From an uncultured Bacteroidales bacterium (GTDB lineage: Bacteria; Bacteroidota; Bacteroidia; Bacteroidales; F082), in assembly GCA_905234275.1 (NCBI GenBank), contig CAJOHD010000005.1, forward strand, positions 1 through 64,000: 64,000 nt of DNA, given 5' to 3'. Below, piece by piece: positions 27,602 through 35,117 of this stretch (positions are counted from its first letter, which is position 1; every line of letters starts with the position of its first letter). The position numbers and the translations under genes were made by a program. The notes under the pieces were generated by a model that was not told the DNA's origin, made no database searches, and was given only the letters and a program-made list of their open reading frames with translations.

Positions 27602-27739
27602 ATGGTATTGAATTCTACACTATTATTTGAAGAAGAAGTAAGACAAGTGGTGCATGAGATGTGCGCCGAGATGAAGCCCAGCCGCAAGACGTTAGATGCG
27701 ATTATGAAATATGCGGCAACTTACGAGCTACCAAGCTGA
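27602..27739 (+). CDS. 45-residue ORF coupled to the GreA-Nudix gene
   Basis: The 45-residue product reads MVLNSTLLFEEEVRQVV at its start and ends KYAATYELPS. It looks helical, with no signal or membrane segment. It begins 94 nt after the sigma factor and its TGA overlaps the next ATG (TGATG), a sign of real translational coupling. No family recognised. It could be a sigma-linked regulator or a leader peptide for greA; neither can be shown. Confidence 0.55.
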   Translation: MVLNSTLLFEEEVRQVVHEMCAEMKPSRKTLDAIMKYAATYELPS

Positions 27740-28806
27740 TGAGCAGGGGATTTATTAAAGAAGGTGACCAGGAAGAAATTCCGATGGTGCCGCCAAGGGC
27801 TCATCTGCCGAAAGGCATGCCCAACTACGTGACTCATGAAGGTCTGGAAGCGTTGAACAAAGAACGTGAAGACCTTGAGAATGAACGTGTTGCGGCAAGT
27901 GGAAACTACATAATGAGCAATTTCATCGATGCAAAGATGAAGTTGCTCATTGATCGTATTAATACCGCCGTGGAGGTGGATCTGACCAAAGCCAACAAGG
28001 AAACCGTGAGTTTCGGAGCTTATGTGAAATATAACGGGCGAACTGTTCGCATTGTAGGCGTTGATGAGGCTGATTTCTCAAAAGGACTGCTGTCGTTTAT
28101 CTCTCCGGTGGCAAAGGCGCTGGTGGGAAAGAAAGTAGGAGATAAGTTTGAGATAAAGATTCCTAAAGGCACGGAAGCTATTGAAATTCAAGGGATTTGG
28201 TATGATTGCCCTTCGTCATTTCGACCGGACCTTGACCATAGGGAGAGGGTAGTGGAGAAATCTCCGTCAAAAAGGACAACTGCTAAAATACAGGAGATTT
28301 CTCCGTTACGCCTGGCGGCTTCAGTCGAAATGACGACGACAGAGACGAAAAATGATGCCGTAAATCATGATGAGGTTCCTCGCTGCGCTCGGAATGACAA
28401 CGGCACTGTGGTTGACATTTTCGTTCCGGAAAACGACATCATGGCATTTCTTCCTGTTGTCAATGAGCGTGGCATAATTGTGGGTCGGGCATTGCATATG
28501 GAGTTGCATAAAGGGAATAAAATACTGCATCCTGTTGTGCATCTGCATGTTATAAATAATAAAGGTGTGGCGACGAGAAAATATTGGTGGCATGTGGCGT
28601 TTGGCGACACCCCGGAAAAGACTCTGAAACGAAAATTGTCTGAAACATTAGGAATATCTGATGTTAAGCCGAAATTGAAGAAGCAATATATTCGTGAAAC
28701 AAAGACCGAAAAAGAGCTCGTTTACGTCTATATTTTAAATTCTGAAGAAAATTTATTGAAAACTCCTGAAGGAAAAGAATATTTTGATATTTTTGCAAAA
28801 GATTAG
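27739..28806 (+). CDS. GreA/GreB-type elongation factor fused to a degenerate Nudix domain
   Basis: The protein has 355 residues. Residues 1-158 are a GreA/GreB-like protein of the Bacteroidetes type (MSRGFIKEGDQEEIP, GLEALNKEREDLENER coiled coil, then the C-terminal FVSPVAKALVGKKVGD-like fold), which would rescue backtracked RNA polymerase. Residues 159-221 are encoded by palindromic repeat DNA. Residues 225-355 resemble Nudix/IPP-isomerase-like proteins (LHPVVHLHVINNKG), but the Nudix box reads RKLSETLGI where REUxEExGU is expected, so metal binding and hydrolysis are probably lost. The ATG at 27739 overlaps the preceding stop. The frame is open throughout. The fusion may have arisen when the repeat removed a stop codon. 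Confidence 0.75.
   Translation: MSRGFIKEGDQEEIPMVPPRAHLPKGMPNYVTHEGLEALNKEREDLENERVAASGNYIMSNFIDAKMKLLIDRINTAVEVDLTKANKETVSFGAYVKYNGRTVRIVGVDEADFSKGLLSFISPVAKALVGKKVGDKFEIKIPKGTEAIEIQGIWYDCPSSFRPDLDHRERVVEKSPSKRTTAKIQEISPLRLAASVEMTTTETKNDAVNHDEVPRCARNDNGTVVDIFVPENDIMAFLPVVNERGIIVGRALHMELHKGNKILHPVVHLHVINNKGVATRKYWWHVAFGDTPEKTLKRKLSETLGISDVKPKLKKQYIRETKTEKELVYVYILNSEENLLKTPEGKEYFDIFAKD
28214..28335. repeat. Nested palindromic element inside the GreA-Nudix gene
   Basis: Outer arms 28214-28225 and 28324-28335 (CGTCATTTCGAC and its complement, 12 bp) enclose inner arms 28254-28265 and 28293-28304 (GGAGAAATCTCC and its complement, 12 bp). The layout matches the intergenic element at 56617-56777. 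It is read through in frame as about 41 codons between the two protein domains. Confidence 0.8.
28372..28400. repeat. Half copy of the repeat family inside the GreA-Nudix gene
   Basis: The stretch GAGGTTCCTCGCTGCGCTCG followed by GAATGACAA corresponds to the left half of the element at 56617. It encodes VPRCARNDN in frame, just before the Nudix-like domain. No complementary partner lies nearby. Confidence 0.75.
28788..28795 (+). promoter_or_regulatory. -7 box of the SulP gene
   Basis: TATTTTTG lies within the last codons of the Nudix domain. Transcription from it would start near 28802, favouring the ATG at 28826. Confidence 0.4.
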
Positions 28807-28825
28807 GATTGTAAAAATATTGAAA

Positions 28826-30520
28826 ATGGTTTTTTCTCCAAAACTTTTTAGTTGCCTGAAAAATTACAACAAAGCGCAGTTTACCGCTGACGCTATGGCA
28901 GGTGTTATCGTTGGTATTGTGGCGTTGCCTTTGGCAATCGCATTTGGTATTGCCTCTGGTGTCGGCCCGACGGAAGGTCTGGTAACGGCTATCATCGCAG
29001 GATTCCTTATCTCGTTTTTAGGCGGCAGCAAAGTGCAGATCGGCGGTCCGACGGGCGCGTTTATCGTAATAATTTACGGCATCATCCAGCAGCATGGATT
29101 GGGTGGATTGATGATAGCCACAATAATGGCTGGCATTATCTTGATTTTAATCGGAGTTTTCAAGCTCGGCAATGTGATTAAATTCGTGCCATACCCAGTG
29201 GTTGTTGGCTTTACCGGCGGTATCGCTCTTACTATTTTCTCGACACAGATGAACGACATGTTCGGGTTGGGCATTCAAAACGTGCCTGCCAACTTCATCG
29301 ATAAATGGATTTGCTATTTCCAGAACGCGACACATGTGAATTGGTGGGCTTTTGGCGTTGGCATCGTGAGTTTGTTGATTATCATTTACAGTCCAAAGAT
29401 TTCGAAAAAGATACCAGGTTCGCTGGTGGCGATAGTTCTTGTGACATTGATTGTCTGGATATTAGAGCGTTTTTGCGGGGTAACTGGCATAACAAAAATC
29501 GGCGATTTGTATGAGCTGCCGACTTCAATTCCAGCACCAAAACTGCCTAGTTTGGGCTTGACAGACGGAAAATCAATGATTCAGCTGATGACGGAACTCG
29601 CACCGTCGGCATTCACTATCGCTATGCTTGGCGCTATCGAATCGTTGCTTTCTGCAATGGTTGCTGATGGTGTGATAGGTGACAAACATGATTCAAACAC
29701 TGAGCTTATTGCGCAAGGTATAGCAAACATCGCGAGTCCGTTGTTTGGCGGCATTCCGGCAACAGGTGCCATTGCACGTACCATGACGAACATCAACAAT
29801 GGAGGCAAAACACCTGTCGCCGGCTTGATTCACGCTGTGGTGCTGCTTCTGGTGCTGCTTCTGTTGGGCAGATTGGTCGGCTTGATTCCAATGCCGTGCC
29901 TCGCAGCGGTGCTTATAATGGTGTCGTATAACATGAGCGGCTGGCGCACGTTCAGGATGCTGGCGAAGAACCCTAAGTCAGATTTCGCTGTGCTTATCAT
30001 GACATTCCTTCTGACGGTTATCTTCGACTTGACAATTGCAATAGAATTAGGTCTTGTCGCATCAATAGCACTGTTCCTGAAACGTACCAATGAGGCGACA
30101 GTTATTCGTTCGTTCCATGATGAGATCGACCCAGGAGACAATACCGATGTGGCAATGAGCAGTGAAGAGAAACTGCAGATTCCGGAAGGCGTTGAAGTGT
30201 ATGAAATCGATGGTCCATATTTCTTCGGAATTGCCAATAAATTCGATGAGATTGACAAATCGGTGATAGGTAAGGAATACAAGGTCCGAATCATCAGAAT
30301 GAGGAAGGTTTCGTTTATCGACAGCACTGGTATTCATAACCTTGAGTTACTGTGTGACACGTGTAAACAGCGTGGCATGATAGTGGTGCTTTCAGGTGTT
30401 AACGTTCACGTTCACGCTACCTTGGAAAAGGCAGGATTTATTAAGAAACTGGGAGAGGAGAACGTTTGCTCGCATATCAACTTCGCACTGAAGAGAGCGG
30501 AGGAGATCGTATCGTGCTAA
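28826..30520 (+). CDS. SulP-family anion transporter with STAS domain
   Basis: The protein has 564 residues. Residues 1-410 hold ten or more membrane segments with the SulP signature AGVIVGIVALPLAIAFGIASG near residue 25 and the conserved GGPTGAFIV. Residues 440-555 are a STAS domain (VRIIRMRKVSFIDSTGIHNLE). Relatives carry sulfate, bicarbonate or dicarboxylates, and the substrate cannot be read from sequence. The ATG at 28826 gives a normal start; an in-frame TTG/ATG-less extension overlaps the previous gene. Confidence 0.9.
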   Translation: MVFSPKLFSCLKNYNKAQFTADAMAGVIVGIVALPLAIAFGIASGVGPTEGLVTAIIAGFLISFLGGSKVQIGGPTGAFIVIIYGIIQQHGLGGLMIATIMAGIILILIGVFKLGNVIKFVPYPVVVGFTGGIALTIFSTQMNDMFGLGIQNVPANFIDKWICYFQNATHVNWWAFGVGIVSLLIIIYSPKISKKIPGSLVAIVLVTLIVWILERFCGVTGITKIGDLYELPTSIPAPKLPSLGLTDGKSMIQLMTELAPSAFTIAMLGAIESLLSAMVADGVIGDKHDSNTELIAQGIANIASPLFGGIPATGAIARTMTNINNGGKTPVAGLIHAVVLLLVLLLLGRLVGLIPMPCLAAVLIMVSYNMSGWRTFRMLAKNPKSDFAVLIMTFLLTVIFDLTIAIELGLVASIALFLKRTNEATVIRSFHDEIDPGDNTDVAMSSEEKLQIPEGVEVYEIDGPYFFGIANKFDEIDKSVIGKEYKVRIIRMRKVSFIDSTGIHNLELLCDTCKQRGMIVVLSGVNVHVHATLEKAGFIKKLGEENVCSHINFALKRAEEIVSC

Positions 30521-30537
30521 AAAACGCAAATTTTTTC

Positions 30538-30568
30538 TTGCAATTTTAAAAAATAAGCCATATATTTG
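30538..30568 (+). promoter_or_regulatory. Promoter of the glycogen operon
   Basis: TTG (30538-30540), 20 nt, TATATTTG (30561-30568). Transcription is expected near 30575 and the ATG of the debranching enzyme lies at 30601. Confidence 0.7.
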
Positions 30569-30600
30569 CACATCGTTAATTTGGGCAAATAGTTTTTATT

Positions 30601-32604
30601 ATGGCTTATATCTCTTTTGAAAAACGGCAACTGGTGAACCTCGAGTTCGCGATGAACAGAGAGATTCTGCGTTCTAATCGTCTCGGCGCTTTCTATAACA
30701 CGACCGTAATCTGTTGTAATACAAGGAAATACCATGGATTGTTGGTCGTTCCTCAGCCACAGCTTGACAATAACAATCATGTTTTGCTATCGTCGGTTGA
30801 CGAGACGATTATTGCTAACAAGGAGGAATTTCATTTAGGAGTTCATGAGTATCAGGATGGTACTATTGCGCCACGTGGACACAAATATATGAGGGAGTTC
30901 ACGGCAGTGCCTATTCCGAAGCTAAGATATCGCATCGGAAGCTCTATTTTCACCAAGGAGCTTATCTTTGGCGAGAAAGAGTCGCGTGTACTCATCCGTT
31001 ACACTCTCGAAGAGGCAGCGCAGCCGATAATATTACGCCTTACGCCATTTCTCGCGTTCCGTAACGTGCACATGTTGACGCATGAGAACTATGAAGCTAA
31101 CCGAAAATATATCCCTTTGAAAAACGGCGCTGCGTGGCAGATGTATGAAAACTATGACCATCTGTGCTTCCAGATCTCAAAGGCGACGGAATACACTCAT
31201 TGCCCGGATTGGTATCGTAATGTATTCTATATCAGGGAGTTTGAGCGTGGCTATGATGCCGTTGAAGATCTGTACGTGCCAGGATTCTTTGAGGTGACAC
31301 TGAAACCGGGCGAGAATGTTGTGGTGTCAGCGGGTCTTGACGAGAGAAATCCAGCCATTTTAAAGAAACATTTTGAAGACCAGATTGACCATCGCATCCC
31401 TTGCGACAATTTCGAGCATTGCCTGCAGAACTCGGCTTTGCAGTTTATCATAAGAGGCGAGGAGGGAACCCGTATGTATGCAGGATTCCCATGGTTTGGC
31501 TCGTGTAGCCGCGACACTTTCCTTTCGTTGCCGGGCATCTGTCTTGCCAACGATGACGAGAAGACGTTCAAAGATATGCTTAAGTATTTCATCAGAAGGA
31601 TGCAAGGTCCGTTTTTCCCGCACAGATATTACCAAAAGAGTCTTTATTATACCGCTGTTGACTCACCGATGTGGTTCATCGTGAATCTTCAGAAATATGA
31701 GTCAATGCTGGGAAAAGACAGAAAATCTATTTGGCGTGAGTACGGTGATGTCATAACAACAATATTAGACAGTTTCATCAAAGGAACAGCTTTCAATGTG
31801 AAGGCGCAGGATAACGGACTGCTTTATGCAGGAAACGAAAACCTGGCACTTACGTGGATGAACGTGTTCTGCGATGGCAAGCCTTGGACACCGCGTACCG
31901 GATATGCTATTGAAATCAATGCCTTGTGGTATAACTCGTTACGTTATGGTGTTGAGTTGCTTACTGCGGCTGACAAGAAGAATCCGAATCTCACGACATG
32001 GAAAAAATACACCGATAAAATTGAGAAATCGTTCGTGGATACGTTCTATGACGATAAAAACGATATGTTCTATGATTATGTCAACGAGAATGAGAAAAAC
32101 GAGATGGTTCGTCCAAACATGTTGATAGCTGCCTCGTTGCGTTACTCTCCGCTCAACGATCATTTGAAGAAGCGTATTCTTGACATTTCACGTTCTGAGT
32201 TGCTGACAATCAGAGGATTACGTTCACTGTCACCTCGTGATGTGAACTATCGTGGTGTGACTATCGGCAACCATCGTGAACGTGAGCAGGCATATCATAA
32301 TGGAAGCGTATTCCCTTGGTTGATAATGCCTTACACTGATTTATGTATCCGTCTTTACAGAAGAACAGCATTACCGTATCTTGAGGATTTGTATCAAGGA
32401 TTTGAGCAGTCCATCTTTGAGAATGGTATTGGCAGTATTTCTGAGATCTATGATGGCAACCCGCCTCATGAGGCGCGAGGCTGTATATCACAGTCTACGA
32501 GCGTGGCGGCGTTGTTGTATATGAAATATGTGATAAACTGGCTCAAATACAACACTGATGCCAATTTGTCGCGTTTTGATAGTGATAACTCTAATATTAT
32601 ATAA
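30601..32604 (+). CDS. Glycogen debranching enzyme (amylo-alpha-1,6-glucosidase, GH133-like)
   Basis: The protein has 667 residues. The N-terminal part (about 1-250) is the beta-rich GDE_N domain (REILRSNRLGAFYNTTVICCNTRKYHGLLV). The C-terminal (alpha/alpha)6 part has YAGFPWFGSCSRDTFLSLPG, where other members have YPWF-x-WGRD, and HNGSVFPWLIMPY. It cuts alpha-1,6 branches of glycogen in the cytoplasm. It heads an operon with GT4, GH57 and GT3-GT35 genes; the GT4 gene starts 3 nt after its stop. Confidence 0.9.
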   Translation: MAYISFEKRQLVNLEFAMNREILRSNRLGAFYNTTVICCNTRKYHGLLVVPQPQLDNNNHVLLSSVDETIIANKEEFHLGVHEYQDGTIAPRGHKYMREFTAVPIPKLRYRIGSSIFTKELIFGEKESRVLIRYTLEEAAQPIILRLTPFLAFRNVHMLTHENYEANRKYIPLKNGAAWQMYENYDHLCFQISKATEYTHCPDWYRNVFYIREFERGYDAVEDLYVPGFFEVTLKPGENVVVSAGLDERNPAILKKHFEDQIDHRIPCDNFEHCLQNSALQFIIRGEEGTRMYAGFPWFGSCSRDTFLSLPGICLANDDEKTFKDMLKYFIRRMQGPFFPHRYYQKSLYYTAVDSPMWFIVNLQKYESMLGKDRKSIWREYGDVITTILDSFIKGTAFNVKAQDNGLLYAGNENLALTWMNVFCDGKPWTPRTGYAIEINALWYNSLRYGVELLTAADKKNPNLTTWKKYTDKIEKSFVDTFYDDKNDMFYDYVNENEKNEMVRPNMLIAASLRYSPLNDHLKKRILDISRSELLTIRGLRSLSPRDVNYRGVTIGNHREREQAYHNGSVFPWLIMPYTDLCIRLYRRTALPYLEDLYQGFEQSIFENGIGSISEIYDGNPPHEARGCISQSTSVAALLYMKYVINWLKYNTDANLSRFDSDNSNII

Positions 32605-32606
32605 TT

Positions 32607-33896
32607 ATGAGAGTCTTGATGTTTGGTTGGGAGTTTCCGCCTCATATCACAGGCGGTCTCGGCACGGCTTGTTACGGCATGACAAAGGGTCTCGCCAAAA
32701 ACGGCGTGGATGTGCTTTTCGTGGTGCCTAAGGCTTTCGGCGATGAGGACCAGACCAACGTGCGTCTGCTCAACGCCAGCGATGTGACTGTCGATATTGA
32801 CCATGAGACGGAACGTAGTTATTGGGATAGAGTGCAATATATGGAGATAGGCTCGAACATCATCCCGTATGTAGGTCCCGAGCAGTATGCCACAATGATA
32901 GAAGAGCAGCGTCATGCCACGCAGGGCTTCCGCAGCTCAGTATTTGCACCAAGATACGAGTTTTCTGGCAAATATGGCGCCAATTTGATGGAAGAGGTGG
33001 CACGTTATGCTCTTATAGGCTCGTCGCTTGCTACAAAATATGACTTCGATGTGATACATGCACACGACTGGCTGACATATTCGGCAGGAATTGCTGCAAA
33101 AGAGACTACAGGCAAGCCGCTTGTGGTCCACATGCATGCCACAGAGTTCGACCGCTCGGGGGAGAACATCAACACAGACGTGTACGCCATCGAAAGACGC
33201 GGCATGGAGGCGGCAGACCTGGTGATTACAGTGAGCGACTGGACACGAAATATTGTCATCGAAAAGTACGGAATCAACCCCGACAAGGTCATCACTGTGC
33301 ATAACGCTGTGGAACCAAGCGACAAGTCACTCGACGAATACGAGAGCAGCGGCCTGAAAAACAAGGTGGTGACGTTCCTCGGACGTATAACATACCAGAA
33401 AGGTCCAGAATATTTTGTGGAAGCAGCTTATAAGATTCTGCAGGTTGATCCGAGCATCCATTTCGTGATGGCAGGCACTGGAGATTTGTTGCAGAAGATG
33501 ATAAAACGTGTGTCGCAACTCAAGATAGGAGCGAATTTCCACTTCACAGGCTTCTTGAAAGGCAACGATGTCGACCAGATGTTTGCGATGACCGATGTCT
33601 TTGTAATGCCTTCAATATCAGAGCCTTTCGGTATTGTTCCGCTTGAGGCGATGCGTCTGAAAGTGCCGGTAGTCATCTCGAAGCAATCTGGCGTTTCGGA
33701 AGTGGTCGAACACGCTCTGAAAGTCGATTTCTGGGACATCAACGGGCTCGCTGATGCCATCTATGGACTCTGCAAATACAAGGCGGTGAACGACATTTTC
33801 CGTAAGGAAGGGAAAGAAGAAGTTGATAATCTGAAGTGGGAATACGCCGCGAAGAAGATTAAAAATGTTTATGAGTTAGCAATAAATAAAAAATAA
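32607..33896 (+). CDS. GT4-family glycosyltransferase, probable glycogen synthase-like enzyme
   Basis: The protein has 429 residues with the GT-B fold. Near the N-terminus FGWEFPPHITGGLGTACYG is the sugar-nucleotide loop; DVIHAHDWLTY lies near 145; the C-terminal half has FLGRITYQKGPEYFVEAA and the E-x7-E motif in SISEPFGIVPLEAM. Related Bacteroidetes proteins in glycogen loci are annotated as glycogen synthases. Donor (UDP- or ADP-glucose) cannot be told. It lies 3 nt after the debranching gene and 6 nt before GH57. Confidence 0.85.
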   Translation: MRVLMFGWEFPPHITGGLGTACYGMTKGLAKNGVDVLFVVPKAFGDEDQTNVRLLNASDVTVDIDHETERSYWDRVQYMEIGSNIIPYVGPEQYATMIEEQRHATQGFRSSVFAPRYEFSGKYGANLMEEVARYALIGSSLATKYDFDVIHAHDWLTYSAGIAAKETTGKPLVVHMHATEFDRSGENINTDVYAIERRGMEAADLVITVSDWTRNIVIEKYGINPDKVITVHNAVEPSDKSLDEYESSGLKNKVVTFLGRITYQKGPEYFVEAAYKILQVDPSIHFVMAGTGDLLQKMIKRVSQLKIGANFHFTGFLKGNDVDQMFAMTDVFVMPSISEPFGIVPLEAMRLKVPVVISKQSGVSEVVEHALKVDFWDINGLADAIYGLCKYKAVNDIFRKEGKEEVDNLKWEYAAKKIKNVYELAINKK

Positions 33897-33901
33897 GATA
33901 T

Positions 33902-35032
33902 ATGAGAAATTTGTGTTTTTACTTCCAAGTGCATCAGCCGTACAGGCTCCGCACGTATCGTTTCTTCGATATCGGAAAACGTCATTTCTATTATGACGAC
34001 TACAAAAACCGCATCACAATGCAGCGTGTGGCTGAGAGATGCTATATTCCGATGAACAACTTGATGCTCAAGAAGATAGCTGAACTTGGGAACAAGATGA
34101 GATTCGCGATTTCGTTCTCGGGAGCCGCTATCGAACAGATGGAAGTGTATTCGCCGTATGCCTTGGAAAGCTTCAAAAAGCTTGTTGCGACAGGCAATGT
34201 AGAGGTGTTGGCAGAGACATATTCGCATTCGGTGGCATCGTTGATGAATAAAGACGCTTTCAAGTTGGAAGTCGCTGAACATAAAAAGCTTATGAAGGAG
34301 ATCTTCAACGTTCGTCCGAAGACTTTCCACAATACCGAGTTGATTTATTCCAATGAAATCGGTGCTGACGTGGCGGAGATGGGCTTCGACTTGATGTTGA
34401 CTGAAGGAGCGAAGCACGTCCTCGGTTGGAAGAGTCCTAACTATCTGTATGTCAACGCGATAAATCCGAAACTTAAAGTGATGCTTCGTAATTGGAAGAT
34501 GAGCGACGAGATTGCGTTGAAGTTCGCACATGAGACGTTCAAGGTGGAAGATTTCGTCAATTGGCTCAACTCGATCCCGAAAGAGGAGGAGATTGTCAAT
34601 ATTTTCATCGATTACGAGACATTTGGAGAAGGCTTGGACGCTTCGACCGGCATCTTCGAGTTTATGAATTATCTGCCTGATGCGGTGCTTAAATACACTG
34701 ATTTTAAATTAGTTACGCCACATCAGATGGTGGAGAAGCTGCAACCAACAGGAGTGTTCGACGCACCGATTCCGCTTTCGTGCCGTGATGAGGAGCGCGA
34801 CCTCTCCAACTGGATGGGCAACGACATGCAGGACGATGCCTTGGCGACTTTATACGGATGCTTCAAGAAGGTGAAAGCCTCTAAGGATGAAGAGCTTATG
34901 CGCGACTGGCGGGCTCTTCAGGCGGCAGAGAACTTCGCCGCGATGTGTACAAAACATCAAGGCGGGACGCCGTACGACTACTACATTAATTATATGAATA
35001 TTTTAACTGATTTTATAAATAGAATGAAATAA
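33902..35032 (+). CDS. GH57 family alpha-amylase-like glycosidase
   Basis: The protein has 376 residues. GH57 motifs are visible in order: FQVHQPYRLR (motif 1), the GAAIEQMEVY region, ETYSHSVASL (motif 2), FHNTELIYSNEIG with the likely nucleophile Glu (motif 3) and IDYETFGEG with the acid/base Asp (motif 4). No signal peptide, so it acts in the cytoplasm, probably on glycogen or maltodextrin. Third gene of the glycogen operon. Confidence 0.88.
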   Translation: MRNLCFYFQVHQPYRLRTYRFFDIGKRHFYYDDYKNRITMQRVAERCYIPMNNLMLKKIAELGNKMRFAISFSGAAIEQMEVYSPYALESFKKLVATGNVEVLAETYSHSVASLMNKDAFKLEVAEHKKLMKEIFNVRPKTFHNTELIYSNEIGADVAEMGFDLMLTEGAKHVLGWKSPNYLYVNAINPKLKVMLRNWKMSDEIALKFAHETFKVEDFVNWLNSIPKEEEIVNIFIDYETFGEGLDASTGIFEFMNYLPDAVLKYTDFKLVTPHQMVEKLQPTGVFDAPIPLSCRDEERDLSNWMGNDMQDDALATLYGCFKKVKASKDEELMRDWRALQAAENFAAMCTKHQGGTPYDYYINYMNILTDFINRMK

Positions 35033-35117
35033 TAGTTAATCAGTTGTTCAGTTAATCAGTTATTCAGTTTATTCTGGTTAATTGATTAACTGACTAACTG
35101 GTTAACTGACTAACTTT
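35033..35117. repeat. Short tandem GTTAATCAGT / TTAACTGACTAAC repeats forming a long imperfect hairpin
   Basis: The 85 nt between GH57 and the GT3-GT35 gene consist of two GTTAATCAGTTnTTCA units followed by two TTAACTGACTAACT units, which are nearly the reverse complement of the first pair. They can fold into one long A-U-rich hairpin immediately before the ATG at 35118. It may be a microrepeat with effects on mRNA processing within the operon. Confidence 0.75.

Noticed and set aside
26953..27687. 244-codon reading frame antisense to the sigma factor
   Set aside because: Fully overlaps the ECF sigma factor, which has clear region 2 and 4 motifs; the antisense protein looks random.
33869..34531. 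220-codon reading frame antisense to the GH57 gene
   Set aside because: Overlaps GH57 catalytic motifs and has no features of its own.
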